Assembly: GCA_030248225.1 (NCBI GenBank)
Contig: JASANE010007225.1
Span: 1-64,000 of the forward strand
Direction of reading: 5' to 3'
DNA from: Trileptium ribeirensis
Taxonomy: Eukaryota; Nematoda; Enoplea; Enoplida; Thoracostomopsidae
DNA length: 64,000 nt
Both the position numbers and the translations under genes were made by a program. The notes below the pieces were generated by a model that made no database searches, was not told the DNA's origin, and was given only the letters and a program-made list of their open reading frames with translations. Below are positions 1 through 13,574 of this stretch, piece after piece (within the stretch, counting starts at the first letter, position 1; each line of letters begins with the position of its first letter).

Positions 1-1680
1 TTCGCGGTACCGTCATCCGGGACTGACTAAATCAAAATATCCACTGGACCGCTAATCTAAAAAACTTATATTCAGCCAATAAACATAACATTTTTGTCCA
101 GCAGTGCCAATTGCAAAAAATTTAATCGCACCACATGTTAAAGAATTACACGGCAATCCAATTCCCCAGATTTAATCTATATAAAAAATTTTGTGAATTT
201 GTACCTGTCTTTAAAATTTTCTAAACGACACGAACCTGTCCAGCGGGCCGTGCGACCCGATAAATTTTAAAGGGTGCGAACGGGCATGGTCAGGTTCAGC
301 TCTAGTCCCGGGATCGCGGCTCACAACGTGCCTCCTCTTGGCTCCAGACCGGTCTGTGTAATATTTACAGTACTGAAACTAAAAAAATGAAAAAAAAATA
401 CAAAAAAAAAAAAAAATTGACAGTACCGTGTCGCTAAAAAATTGAAAAACCGTATAAAATTAAATGTCACTAAAAAATATTCAATTTACTGTAATCACAG
501 TTGCTAAGTTATTAATAAAATTGCTGGTGTGACAAGACACATTGTTGAAATACAGCCGAAATCGCAATTAACCTATACGATGAGTCTAAAAATGGGAAAT
601 GTAGAATCAGCCTAGTACGTTTAGGATTTGCAAATATCAAATTGTCATACCTAAGGGATAATTACTGACGCATATTCTCACACCAAAACGTTACGTTGAT
701 TTCTTAGGTTGACACAGATGTATATTCTTCAACATATAACACTGTGCCTTTTGACAATTGCGGCAAACAAAAGTGTACTCGTCAGAAAGGGGACTGCTGC
801 TCGAAGCAGCACCATGTTTGCTGGACACGCGATATTCACCTTCGCAGCATGTGTTCTTGCTGACATACATTGATTGAAAAAGTACATCTTTGATAGAAGT
901 TTATTACAAAGTATTTCCGACAATGTATTAAAATCATTTTTCCTATCAAGTGCACAAAAAATGAGATAGAAGATATGCTGAGGAAAGTAGCATTTTTCAT
1001 TGTCCCACCATAGAGGCGGCGGAAATTACAAAATACCATAAAAGCAAAGAATTGACAAAAATATATCACAAATAAAAATTTAGTTTATTTTTTTATCTTG
1101 AATAGATTATTTTAAAGCGAAACACTTCGGGAGAATCGAGCAAAATGCTCGAAAACGCTCAAATTTTACACTCAAATGTGCGGAAAATATAATTCTGAAT
1201 AGCACAAATATACAAAAATCGTTTGCAAACGATTCACAATAATATAAATCGTTCACTAAGTGACATTTAAAACAAAATTCTAGAAATGTGATCTACCTTC
1301 CCTCTACGCAATTCTGCGCCTTGAACAATGAACTTTCGCGCAGCTTCGTGAATTTTTGGATTGAGTTTATCTAGAAGTTCAAATATACTATCCATAAATA
1401 TTTATATCAAAAATGTTATGGACTGATGTGTTAGATGCAAATATAAAAAGAACAAAAAGTTTAGGTATGAATGTTTGCGATAAGCTGTGATAAATCCAAA
1501 ACCATAGTAGCGCTCCAAAACAGTTTAAAAAAAGCCAGACCGAACGGGTCCCTATTAATAGGTTGCCTAATTCATATGGAGAATCTCAATACGCGCCATG
1601 TAACTTTACAGACAGAACCACGATTCGGCGGGGTGGCCAGTACCCTGAAAAAATGAACATATGCTCGTCTCTATGTACGG

Positions 1681-1880
1681 TCGAGGGCGAGAAGTACAAT
1701 CGAAAACGATCGAAATCGTATTTCGATTCGAAAAGGCCCAGGTAATCGCATCGAATCGGATTTCGTTTAATCGAAAAAAAATCGAAATTTTAAAATTTAT
1801 CAAATGCGAAAAAATCGGAAACGATAGAAATTTCGTTTAAATTAAAAAATCGATCGAAATTTCGATTGATTTTCGATTTA
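1681..1880. repeat. TCGA/CGAAA-rich simple repeat in left palindrome arm
   Basis: Dense, irregular runs built from TCGAAA, ATCGAAAT and TTTCGATT words, many of them self-complementary through ATCGAT cores. The matching block of the other arm is at 4930-5130. Being inside both arms, it was probably part of the element before or at the inversion. Confidence 0.75.
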
Positions 1881-3135
1881 TCACTCCACACTATTTTTGG
1901 TGCACCGTTTGCTCACAAACGCGGGCTGCGGAATTGCAAGCAGACGACCATTAATTGGTTGACTACGTCCTTGAGACCAGTGTTAATCGCTCTTAAGCTT
2001 AGCCAATACCGTATTCCCATAGTTACGACCAATAAGCCGGTTGAAAATTTCATAAATGGCAAAAAACATAGCCTTATAATCTTACTTCTAAAATTCTCGC
2101 CGAGTCAGCAATCACATCAAGGTCCCCAGCGCGCATATCAAATCTCGGGCCGATTGTCGGTCATTTGTCATACCAATTAAGACGATTATGTTGGTTCCTT
2201 TTTAAACCAGTATTGTGTATCAATTTTTATACACAATCTACTACAATGTGTATATTTTGAATAGGTACATATATACATTATGCGCGATAAGTGAACTAAA
2301 AGCGGAGCCGCTTAGGTTTAGGAAGCAGTATGTTTTCTGTTTACTAAAATAGTATTTCATTCATGGCCCTCAACCTCCGGAAAGTGAGACCCCAAACTAC
2401 AATACATACATTTAAAGCGTACAAATATGTACTATTGTTCTCTCAAGAATATCGATCCTCATGTCACAACTTTTACTCCAGTTTGAGCCCATTTACAGGA
2501 CCTCGAAAAAACGGTGTACAATTGGGGAACATTATACTAAATACGTAAATTTAACAATTTTAACATATTGCAAAAAATTTCCAAAAATATTAGAAATTGT
2601 AGTTTATACATTGTATTGAAAAATCAATTTATCCAGTTTTTTGGAAATCGAGACCACTTTGGGGATTACCAGTAAACTGTAGTGCACCATATTTTTTTCG
2701 GCGAGCACATTTCGGCATTAAAAGGCTTATTTTACAGGAAATTACTATAAAGACAGTATGATTACATATCGATCTACTGGACGATTAGAGAAAAAATTGT
2801 CCCCCAATTATGTATTTGCTCGTAATAAAATAAAATCCTATATTTCCGTGTAACCGTCTTTTAGTGCATAAAGGTGCATGTTGGGTATGGACTTTCAATA
2901 ATTCTTTTTCAAAAACCAATTTTATATAATTATGAAAAATGCAACATGATGCAGTGGTTAGTTTAGTGTTACCATGATTATGGTTTTTTCCATTGCGATC
3001 GTTAAGTGGTTCTATGCCGTTTCTGATTTTTCGGTTTATTTACCACGTCAGTCCATTATTCTCTAAGAAATACTCATCCACCATATCTTCACATAGACAG
3101 TGTGAGTATGGAATAATAACAGTTACGAGGCCTGT

Positions 3136-3499
3136 CCAACTGTATAACCAGGTTATTATAATACCGAGAACCAATTCGGGGGGCAAAAATATTTGCCCCG
3201 CATTATTTTCACAGGAGCACCATGTTGGGTTACTGATATGTCGTTGCGGTATAGTGTTACACTAACCGTGTATCTCTTCGATCAGCAGTAATGTAGCTAG
3301 TAGTTAACCATTTTTGCAAAACCGATATAAGGTTGGTGCGACGGTCATACCCCGCATTAACATGTCAGGACTCGAAAAAATGGAGCTAAGTGCGAAGAAA
3401 GGAGAATGAAGGCATCGTAGTAACAAATCGACCACGCCACAAATTAGGCTATCTCAGTACACTTATAAAGATATAAGCTAGATCGGTTAGCCAGCCTTA
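3136..3499. other. Unpaired centre of the giant palindrome
   Basis: Between the innermost clear arm match (3090-3107 with 3526-3543) and the dyad centre only fragments can be paired by eye. It would form the loop of a fold-back structure. No gene recognised. Confidence 0.55.
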
Positions 3500-4929
3500 T
3501 TACACAGAACTGTTATGCAATCTTCACTCACACTGTCTATGTGAAATATAGAGCAGATGAAAGATCTTGTTATACAATAAGAATGGACTGACGTGGTAAA
3601 TAAACCGAAAAATCAGAAACGGCATAGAACCGCTTATAACTGATCACAACTTGAAACGATAATGGTGGTAACACTAAATAACCACTGCACGCAGAGATGC
3701 ATGTACCATTTTCATAATTATATAAAATTGGGTTTTTGAAAAAGAATTATTTGAAAGTCACTGTTAGGTCCGACATGCACCTACTATGCACTAAAAGGTT
3801 ATACGGAAATAATTAATTTATTACAATAGATAAAGAATACATAATTGAAGCAATTATTCTGAATCGTCCATGGATCGATATGTAATCATATATTCTATAA
3901 TAATTTATTGTAAGGAACCTTTTGATGCCAAACTAAGTTGCTCACAAAAACAAGCGCCGGGTGCATGAGGTTGCGGCATTGATAGGAGTGTAGATTCAAT
4001 AATGTTGCCGTTCCAAGAAACTCGGATAATTGATTTTCCTCATGCAATGTATAAACAATTTAATATGAGAATAATTGATGGGTTTTGCAATACGTTAAAA
4101 CATGTTGAATATTAGTATTTGTATAATGTAGCATAATATTACGCATATTTTTGCAATACGGGAAAGGGCGCAAACGCGAAAAATTCTGGAGGGTAGGTGT
4201 GGTACGATTGAAATTTCGAGGGGTGGGACATAGTACATCTGTTGTACGTTTAAATGTATGCGTTTATTGTGTTTAACCCCGTTCCCCCAGTGGTTGAACC
4301 CATGAATAAATACTATTTAAAAAAACAGAAACATGTGTCAGCGCTGCCTAAACCTAAGCGGTCTATGTAGCCCTAGCTATCGCGCATAATGTACTCTATG
4401 TACCTATTCTTTCTAACAACACATTGTAGATGAGTATTGTGTATAAAAGCACGAAATTCGATACACATCAATACTGGTTTAAAAGAACCAGCATAATCGT
4501 CTAATTGGTATGACAAATAGGCTGTAAATGACAAAACATATGACTACCGAGGAGGAAAACGATATGCGCGCGGGGACCTCAATGTGATTGAATTACTATA
4601 GATTTTAAAGTCATATTTTAAGGCCTCAAACACACATCATTCACTTTAGCCGCGATACAATAGGTCAGCGGCCGTAAGCGAAAGAATTGTTTCCAAGCGA
4701 CAGGTGATTAATATCTTATGCCATTTATATTTTTTAAATTATACAGGCGTATAAGGCTATGTTTTTTAGTTGTGGAAAGTTTCAACCGGCTATGGTCGTA
4801 ACTTTACTATCGGATACCGATATAGTAGGCTTTACAGAGCACCCTAGGACGTAGTCAACCAATTAATGGTCGTCTGCTTCAATTCCGGAGCCCGCGTATG
4901 TTGGCGAACATAGTTGCGGCCCGAAATAA

Positions 4930-5130
4930 GTATAAAATAATCGATCGAAATGGATCGAAATTTCGATCGATTTTTATTAAACGAAATTTCTATCGTTTTC
5001 GATTTTCGCGCATTTAGATAAATTTTAAAATTTCGATTTTTTTTCGATTAAACGAAATCTCGATTGATTGCGATTAAACGGCTTTTCGATCGATTGCGAT
5101 TTCGATCGTTTTCGATTGTACTTATTTCTG
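4930..5130. repeat. TCGA/CGAAA-rich simple repeat in right palindrome arm
   Basis: Mirror copy of the 1681-1880 block, with cgatcgaaat and tttcgatcga words. Copy number and spacing of the words differ slightly between arms, as expected for slippage after the arms separated. Confidence 0.75.
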
Positions 5131-6811
5131 GCCTCGACTGTACATAGACGAGCATATGTTCATTTTTTCAGGTACTGGGCACACAATGCATAAGTGTCTA
5201 TGTAAAGTTAATCATACAGTATTGTAATACTCCATATGAATTAGGCAACCTATTAATGAGATATATGCAGTTTGGTCTGGCTTTTTAAACTGTTTGGACG
5301 TCTATGGTTATGGATTTATCACAGCTTATCGCAAACATTCATACCTAAACTTTGTTTTCATTATATTTGCATCTAACACATCAGTCCATGACATTTTTGA
5401 TATAAATATTTATGCATTAGTATATTTGAACTTCTAGATAAACTGAATCCAAAAATTCACGAAGCTGCGCGAAAGTCAATTGTTCAAGGCGCAGAATTGC
5501 GTAGACGGGAAGGTAGATGACATTTCTAAAATTTTGTTTAAATGTCACTTAGTGAACGATTTATATTATTGTGAATCGTTTGCAAACGATTTTTGTATAT
5601 TTGTGCTATTCAGAATTATATTTTGCGCACATTTGAGTGTAAAATTTGAGCGTTTTCAAGCATTTTGTCCGATTCTCCCGAAATGCTTCGCTTTAAAATA
5701 ATCTATTCAAGATACAAAAAATAAACTAAATTTTTATTTGTGATCTGTTTGCTAATTCTTTGTTTTTATGGTATTTTGTAATTTTGGCCGCCTCTATGGT
5801 GTGCGGACAAATAAAAATGCTCTTTCACGGCGTGTGACAATCTTTATATTCATTTTTTGTGCACTTGAAGTATGAAATGATTTTAATACATTGTTGGAAA
5901 TATTTTTCGTAATAAACTTCTATTTCAAAGATGTACTTTTTCAATCAATGTATGTCAGCAAGACAGCATGTGCGAGAGGTGAATATCGCGTGTCGAGCAA
6001 ACAGTGCTTTGCTTCGAGCAGCAGTCCTTTCTGACGAGTACACTTTCTGTTTGCCGCAATTGTCAAAACAGCATGCAAACTTAGATGTTGAAGAATATAC
6101 ATCTGTGTCAACCTAAGAAATCAACGTAATGTTTTGGTGTGAAATATGCGTCAGTAATGGTGCCGGTTTTCATCCCTTAAAAAACTAGGTATGACAAATT
6201 TGGATATTCAAATCCTAAACGTCTACGGCTGATTCTACATTCCAGTTTCTAGACTCATCGTATAGGTTAATCCGATTTCGGCTGTATTTTCAAAATGTAC
6301 TTGTCACACCAGCAATTTTATTAATAACTTAGCAACTGTGTATTTGATCAGTAAACTGAATATTTAGTGACATTTAATTTTATACGGTTTTTCAATTTTT
6401 AGTGACACGGTACCTGTCAATCCAGCAGTCCTAGCGTAGGATTATTGCATATAGTTTCAGTACTACTGATGTACACAGACCGGTCTGGACCAAGACGTGA
6501 CCGCGATCCGGACTAAAACCTGACCATGGTTCGCACCCCTTTTAAAATTTATCGGTTCGCACGGCCCGCTGGACAGGTCCAGAGCGTTGGAATTTTTCTG
6601 ACAGCTACAAATTCACAAAATTTTATATCAGATTAAATCTGGGAATTGGATTTGCCGTGTAATTCTTTAACATGTGGTGCGATTAAATTTTTGCAAATTT
6701 GGCACACTGCTGGACAAAAATGTTATGTTTATTGGCTGAATATAAATTTTTGACTTAGTCGGTCCAGTGGATATTTGATTTAGTCGGTCCGGGCCATGGA
6801 GCGGACCGGAT

Positions 6812-8488
6812 GACAGACCGGTCCGAATAGAAAAATTTGCTAAGGTTGACGTTGCATCTATTCAGTACACACATCTGGTGTCGGTATGTAAATAAAAACA
6901 TGTAAACTTAGGTCATTTGATGAGAAACACAGCATTTTATTTGACGATTCTTTTCACCCAATGGTGCACTTTTATAAAGCCTGTCGTCTGCTGATTTTAG
7001 TGCTAAAGTACACAGGCGCTTTAGTGCTGCTAAAGTTTGTGCGTTCGAAATTCTCCTGAGACTTGATATTGCATATTTCGTTGTATTAATTTCCATGTAG
7101 TAATATCGTAGATCATACCTAACGACAAACAGACGAGAAAAATGTCATTGAGGAAGTGGTTATATTATAAGGGACAAAAACCAAAAACTCAAAAGATCAA
7201 ACACCGTCGGAAATCTAGTAGGCTGGTAAAATCAAATCTATTCTGATGCTTTACTAGTCTCTGTCCGAAACTTATATATTCACTGGTCTTTCATGTCCTC
7301 AATTTTATCAGCCTGCTTCACGTGCTTTATGGCCTAAATCCCATCTTTGCACCTGGTTACTCAGCTGCATCTGTGTTTTCAATTAACTGTGCTTCGGACG
7401 CCAATGGCGCTTGAAAATATTCGACAATTGGGTTACGCCGACCACTGAAAAGTAAAGAGAACTTATACAATGTTGGCACTTGAAATCGCACATATGCAAC
7501 CTGACCTCATCTAAAGCGGTGGTCGCAAGTATGCTAGGGAATTGACTTCAACATTTCTAAGCTGTGTATTTACAGAATATATATATAACATATACAGATT
7601 AAATGCATGGGCGCAGTACATAAGGATTGGTGTAGTTTTACGATCTTTCAAGGATGGCACATTGTCCCGTCCTTTTCACAAAAGGTTTTCCAAAATGGTA
7701 CAATAGGAGCAGTTTTGGCTCAATTTTTGCCCAATTTCAGCCAATAATTTGGATGTCGGGGAAAGCTTCACTCGTCCTAACACTCTTATCCGGCTACATG
7801 AGGCCTCAGGTCATCAAATACTTAATCAAGATTTAGGACATCACTCGATTAACGAAAATTTAAACCATTGCTCGAGTATTAACTTGATTGGAAAATCCTT
7901 ACAACCCCTGAATAACCTACGGGAATGCATTAAATTTATAGCTGTATTGTCTGTTTAGAAGTTGAAATATATGTTTTGTGTGTATTCGTCTCATGCTTTT
8001 CCTATCTTTCTGACTTGTAATTTTGCGTTGTTTGTTGATTTTCCTGTTATTTGATCTATGCCTTTACATTTGAAGGTCCGCGTAGCATCGTAATGGTTTA
8101 GTCGAAAATAAACCGAAACTTCTAATCCGCGACCGGCGAATTATACTGAATTCTAAGCCTATTTTTGTTTGTGGTTTCCTAAAGAAATGATATGGGATAA
8201 AGCAACAAAAAATGCATAAAGCTTATACAATCTTAGCTCGCAATATCGGAAGAATGTCGCGAAAAAATTTGGGTAAATCTGACTAAATAAATGGTTTTTG
8301 CATGAATAGAACTTCAATCGCACTTTTGACATTTTTTCATTAAAGTCAAAACATTGAATATTGCAAGATTTATGTTTTATCAACTGGAAAATTGCATATA
8401 TATTTGTGAGTTGCAGCGGGCTTATGGACTCCACGTCTAAAATATAAGAAGACACGAACCGACAGAAAATATCCGGAACTGGCTCTTC
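6812..8488. other. AT-rich interval, nothing recognised
   Basis: Beyond the palindrome the sequence is ordinary AT-rich DNA. Only short open frames without protein-family features are present (for example around 7654-7958), and no repeat boundaries were found. Confidence 0.5.
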
Positions 8489-8842
8489 ATTCAGTCCAGT
8501 GGCGTAGAGAGGGCACGCGGCGCCCGTGCACAATTAAATAATTTTGCGCCCTTTACTTAATGATTCTGTTCCTTATTAAATAAATTATTTTACACACAAA
8601 ACCTTTGCGCCCCAAAACTTTGCATTTTAAAATGTATTCTGCCATGTCAAATTTTAGGAGCATTTAAATAACCGTCGTGAACGGAATTTGTGCTCAAGCC
8701 GTGAAAAATAGCTTTGCGTTTTAAAATTCTGAATTTTATGTTCTTGCTTGTGAAGCAAAAAATCGGGAGGCGCCCACCGCTGACCTCCCAGGGGGCACGT
8801 ACTCCCTCGCCCTGCCAACCTCGCTACGCCCGTGATTCAGTC
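8489..8842. mobile_element. hAT-type MITE with 8-bp target duplication
   Basis: The element spans 8497-8834 (338 bp) and is flanked on both sides by the identical octamer ATTCAGTC (8489-8496 and 8835-8842). Its ends are inverted: left CAGTGGCGTAGAGAGG, right complement CACGGGCGTAGCGAGG. An 8-bp duplication and CA-starting terminal inverted repeats are hallmarks of hAT elements. The interior is AT-rich and non-coding, so it depends on a transposase elsewhere. Confidence 0.85.
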
Positions 8843-9636
8843 TTGCATATGTGGAATTTGTGGCTGAGTTGCCAATATTGAAAGAAAATGTAGCGTGGAG
8901 TATATTCACTGTGTTAGGACAAGACATACACAAAATTGATTATACTTTGTGATATATTTTACGAAAAATCCGTCATTATATTATGTGAAATGCTAATGGG
9001 ATGCCAGCAGTGCCTATAAATTAGGGGTCGCAATTTAGGGGTCTGTTGCGAGCCGAATAAAAAATAATAAGATCACAGGTAGGATCTTTGGTGAAGTTAA
9101 AAACGGCCAGTTGTCCAGCGTAAACATTTAAAATCAAATTATAATCTGTCAATGCCAAACCAGGATTAATTGTCTTATCCAATTTCGTTCTCAGCACTGC
9201 GTTAGGTGTATACGCATAAATTTCTAATGCCTCAGATATAGGCTTTACATTTTGCTAGCTCCGCAGGGGTGAAAAAATTTTGTAAGCGCGCAGGTACCGG
9301 CCTAGTAAAGCTGTGGACAAGCCTTAAAGTTGCGCGGTTATCCGCGGGCTCAAAAATTTTTGCACTCTCGCACCTCAAAGGACTAGTACCCGCGGGCTCA
9401 GAGGATTTTTTCAGGCCCGCTAAGCCAGTAACTTGCGGACCACTATAGGGGGCTTTAAAAGTTCATTATGGGTTTTAAACCATTTTAGCTTCCTAGCGGC
9501 TAATTCTTTGCTACTGGTATACTCATGCCTGGTTACCCGACGACGAAGGGACGTCACCTACAACCCTACCGCCCAACCAGCTGCATTAAACGAACGGCTT
9601 ACCGCTTAAGATTAAAAAAATTGCAAAAATGGATAC
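8843..9636. other. Non-coding interval with repeated CCGCGGGCTCA words
   Basis: No gene is seen. At 9335-9440 a short motif, CCGCGGGCTCA followed by A/T-rich tracts, occurs twice within about 60 bases. A related GC-rich block (GCGCGCAGG) lies near 9288. It may be a remnant of a repeat; no ends were found. Confidence 0.4.
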
Positions 9637-11215
9637 GTTCCAATCAGGGTTGGTTTTTTCCGGAAAAAAGTCGGACTGGAAAAAAACCGGTTTTTTCCGG
9701 AAAAAAAAAGTAAAATTTATTGTTAGCTGTTTACTTGTTAGCCTGTTGGAAAAATAGCAGTAAACACAGTTTTATGCGAAATTGAATCTCCATTGTTGAT
9801 TATTAATGCCTTAATTACTGAAAAAGGTTTAAAACTGCAATGTTGTCACATAGAAAGAACTTCATAGGCAACCGTAAACTCATATTTTTCAGCATGGTAT
9901 TTGCGCGATAGCATGTTAAAACGCTGCTTGTATATTATATATACTGCAAAACATCTCTCACGTCTTCATCTATTTAATATTGATACAAAGGTCGCGCCGT
10001 TGGAGACAGAACCTGCGCTGGAATTCCTTTGTTAAATGCCAATGCACTGTAATTGGACAAATATAAAGTCTCTGTTTGGTTATAAGGTTTGTATGACAGT
10101 ATATAAGCATTGGTTACTGAAATAAATGCGATATTTATTGAAAAATGTATATAAATGAAAATTAGCATGGAAAAAAAAGCAAAACATAATGTATTTTTTA
10201 ATTAACTTGCTAAGATACGCATACTTGGTAACTATCGAAGCTCAGACTTACAAAAGTATAATGGCATACCCAGCATTTATCTAAAGGCGATTAAATTGGG
10301 ATTTTGCGGTCGAGCAATTGACCACATAATATAACATTAAGATTGTTCAGACCGGGTTTCAATGGTTAATTGATTCCATTTTCAACTCAAAACTTAACAA
10401 ACTATTGTAACTATAGTATTGTTCATTGATAACGTTTAAAATTGTCGACTACGGCATTATAATTTTCTGTATTGTTAGAATTACTCTTAACTGGTGTCAA
10501 ACTTCCAGCCCTGCAAGTGATGCTGGAAGCGCATTAACACAATAGAGTATGTGGTTTAACTCAACGATCGAACAGTCGAGTTATTTAGTTTATGACATGG
10601 CGTGCCATGTGTGACATGAGTGGTCCTAAACATACATGCCTGCGAGTATCTATCACAGGTAAACAGACCGGTGCATGGAGTAGTATGGTGGTGGATAACC
10701 ACCAAGGGGTGTAATCCCTAGGTTTTTGGTTTTTCTTGGAGGGATAGCTAACTTTATGGGTAACCACTAACCAACTCCCTTCCCATATGTATCTGTGTGT
10801 ACCTGGCCTGTGTCTACCTAGTTTACTGCCTTCATATGCTCGATACAAATTTCACGGCTCAACTCAGTACCGCGCCTATTTATTTTAAATTTACCATCGG
10901 GCAAGAGTTCTTTATGCTGTGGAGGAGGCAAGCTATGGTTATGCTAAGATTATAAATTTAGTCGATGGCATAGTTATACCATTTCTACCATATAAATCAT
11001 ACGCATGAAATGTAAATGCTGTTTAAAAGGGTGTAAATAATGTTCAAGGCTATAATATTTTGTTGCAAAACGGTTTTCCAACTATTTTCGACTCCAAAAT
11101 CCTGAAATAGTTTTTTTTTCATTTTTTCCGGGCGGTAGGAAAAAATTGGAAAAAACCATTTTTTTCCGTTGGTTTTTTCCGTTGGTTTTTTCCGGTGCCA
11201 AACCCTGGTTCCAAT
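9637..11215. mobile_element. Non-autonomous hAT-type element, 1.56 kb
   Basis: The element at 9645-11207 is flanked by the exact octamer GTTCCAAT on both sides (9637-9644 and 11208-11215). The ends are inverted: left CAGGGTTGG, right complement CAGGGTTTGG, each followed by runs of TTTTTTCCGG/GGAAAAAACC that repeat several times as subterminal repeats (9649-9710 and 11100-11195). Such short subterminal repeats are usual binding sites for hAT transposases. The largest open frames inside (minus strand, 10997-11359 and 10585-10848) show no hAT transposase motifs, so the copy is judged non-autonomous. Confidence 0.87.
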
Positions 11216-13300
11216 CTCATGATCATTGATCAAGTACCGATTCCACAAATGGTTTAGTCTTTCGGTCGGATATTTACAAACAGCCTTATATAGTGCATAC
11301 CAAGGGAAATGAACCATCCATTCTTTTAAACAGCGATCAGAATGAACAATTTTAGTCAATTCGATGACAGCGCCTATTGCTCAAAAAGGCACCTACGAGA
11401 TCGCCACTGCCAATCGCCTAGTAGATACCGTAGTGGGTGCTAAAAAGAACCCTAATTCCTGGACATTGCTCTCTAAACGGGACCACTATGTGTTTTTGAA
11501 GGCGCTACCTATACGGAGCCATCTGGTCATGTAGACAATAATCCCTTACTGTTGACCATATATGCTCATAGGGGATAGGGGATAACCCCCTGAGTTTCGG
11601 ACCGTCTCGTGGGGGCATCGTCTACCCCCGCTCCCCGGCAGGTACCCTGATTCATTTTGATGCTTGGCACCCTCGGGGCGCCTACAACGTGCAAAGAATT
11701 TTGGCAAAAATCGGCGTAAAATTTGTTATATTGGACCTTCGTCCTCATGATTTGACAAAGAACCAGAGGCGGTCCGCAGGGAATTGTACCTGCGCACAAT
11801 TCTGTGTAAACATATCAAAATTGGAAGATTGCATAAAATTTCAGCGAATGAAGATTTCGTTGCTATTAATTTTCCTACAATTTCGCCGACAATCCACAGT
11901 CTGAATTTGGAAAATTTGATATTCTGAAATTTAGCGTGTCTTCATGCTACTATTTCAGCCCTTATGCCATATACTATATCGTTGTGATCCACTCGCTTTT
12001 GATTTGCTGACATAGTTCTGCTATGAGTTTGCTGCCAAACCGTTGCTTAAATTACTTCATGAGAACCGCTTGAAGTGTTTAATTTTGGTAACACACATTA
12101 TAAAAGCGTAATTCGAAATATATATTGCAGATCGCTTGATACATTTTGAACCACAGATTATTCTTCGTAACACTTTGGTTTATTAAGCTGGTGTGTAGTT
12201 CCACTATACCCTAACTATCCATCTGTTACGCTTGCAGGTTTATATATATTTTATTTTTGTGTGTATTATATATATTATTTCAATTAAAGCCTTGCAACGC
12301 CACAGATAAAATTCATGTGGGTGTACAGGAACGTACCTGTATTTCAGCAATATTTATATACTACATCGTTGTGATAGAAATCTACAATCTTAAAACTAAT
12401 ATATATAGCTAAAAGTGCATTTACGCGTCAATTTTTTGCTTAAATTTTTACTTTACAATGTGTGCTCAAAATTCCGCAAAAATTGATCAAAATTTAATTA
12501 AAGTTGGAGTTAAAAATTTGAGCAAAAAATGTGAACCCACGCACCTTCATATTCTATTTTGGAGCTGTTTTTGAACTCTTTTTGAGCGAGTGTTAGGCGA
12601 CGGCCAGTTTTGAAGTCGAACTTTTTGAAATCGGCTGGCCGACGGCAGATGCACGGCTGCCTGCCAAGAACCTTCTCTTTACTACGATATTTAAAATTCT
12701 TAAACACTTTTTCTTTTCCGTTTTGTTAAAAATCGGCTCGTATCTAAAGTCTTACACAAGGTACTGTAGCAAATGCCAAATCTTACGCCTAGGCTTACTA
12801 TAGCAAGACTGTACTATATGTGGTGCTGAGCTAGTCTACAAATCACTTGCTATACAGTAGTAAAACCATATAGACCATAGCCCGCTGATCGACGGCGCAT
12901 AACTGCTGACCAACGACTTTGGTCACTGTTAACAACGGGCCAGCAGCTTTGCAGCCATTTAACCGAATTAAAATTGTTGTCAACGGGCGGCCGTTGGCCG
13001 ACGGCCAGGGCTATCTTCAGCCGTCCGGTTGTCGGCAGGCCGACAACTTTCACGGCCTTTGCGTAACAATATTGCAGACTAGATTGTATATATATAGCAT
13101 AATTGAATTTTCGACTCTAATACTTGAGTCCTCACTTGGAGTCACCGAAATGTCTTTGCGATTAAGGATATTTTTGAATTATATATATATGTCTTAACCT
13201 TTTCCACATTAATTAATGTACATTTTGTGAAATGTTGAGGAAAGTTTTGCTGCTGAATGTAGTTTGTTTGATCGATTTGTCGCTAGCTACTATGCAATAC
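11216..13300. other. Non-coding interval with GC-rich patches
   Basis: No gene is recognised. Two GC-rich patches stand out: 11570-11700 (a run of CCCCCTGAG and GGGGGCATCG words) and 12590-13060, where words such as GGCCGACGGC and GGCCGTTGGCC recur in both orientations. The second patch looks like a decayed repeat with internal inverted symmetry. Confidence 0.4.
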
Positions 13301-13304
13301 ATGA

Positions 13305-13400
13305 CCTGTTGCTCGGTTCCTTAAGGAACCTCACAAAGCGAACGAATAACAACGCACCTGTAGACGCACCGCCTACAACAAACTCAGCAAGTATATACAT
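13305..13400 (-). mobile_element. Fragment of the tRNA-like piggyBac MITE (copy a)
   Basis: In reverse orientation this matches the central part of the elements at 49957-50221 and 50253-50517, including the complement of the TCCTTAAGGAACC block and the GCGAACGAATAACAA block. Ends and internal promoter are not clear. A second fragment follows about 275 bp downstream. Confidence 0.65.
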
Positions 13401-13574
13401 AGTTTTACAATGTACTTTGTATCGGATGTGATGTACTATGCAAGAAAAGGTTAAGCCAAAATTTTGATTACCCATTCCCACATAAATGAATGTAGAATTT
13501 GTGTGTGTTAAGGAATCTTTTGCCCGCAGCGATAGGCTGAACCTGTATCATCTGAATGCTAGCCGCTACGTTAT

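Larger units (their letters stand above)
1..6811. mobile_element. Giant imperfect palindrome (fold-back-like element), left end cut by window
   Basis: The left half (1 to about 3135) reads as the reverse complement of the right half (about 3500 to 6811). Anchors: 39-50 pairs with 6761-6772, 1261-1270 with 5538-5547, 3010-3019 with 3620-3629, and 3090-3107 with 3526-3543. The sum of paired positions is about 6810 in the outer arms and drops to about 6635 near the middle, so indels have accumulated. Identity is above 90 percent by eye in the 1260-1390 block and lower around 2300-2800. No protein is recognised on either strand. Long inverted arms with a short spacer are what fold-back or long-TIR non-autonomous DNA elements look like; the family is not identifiable. 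The right end is near or just beyond 6811; the left end lies before base 1. Confidence 0.88.

Noticed and set aside
1..6811. Palindrome as a sequencing or assembly artefact (hairpin-adapter read-through)
   Set aside because: Such artefacts give nearly identical arms; here the arms differ by many substitutions and by indels that shift the pairing sum by about 170 bases. Only spanning long reads would settle it.
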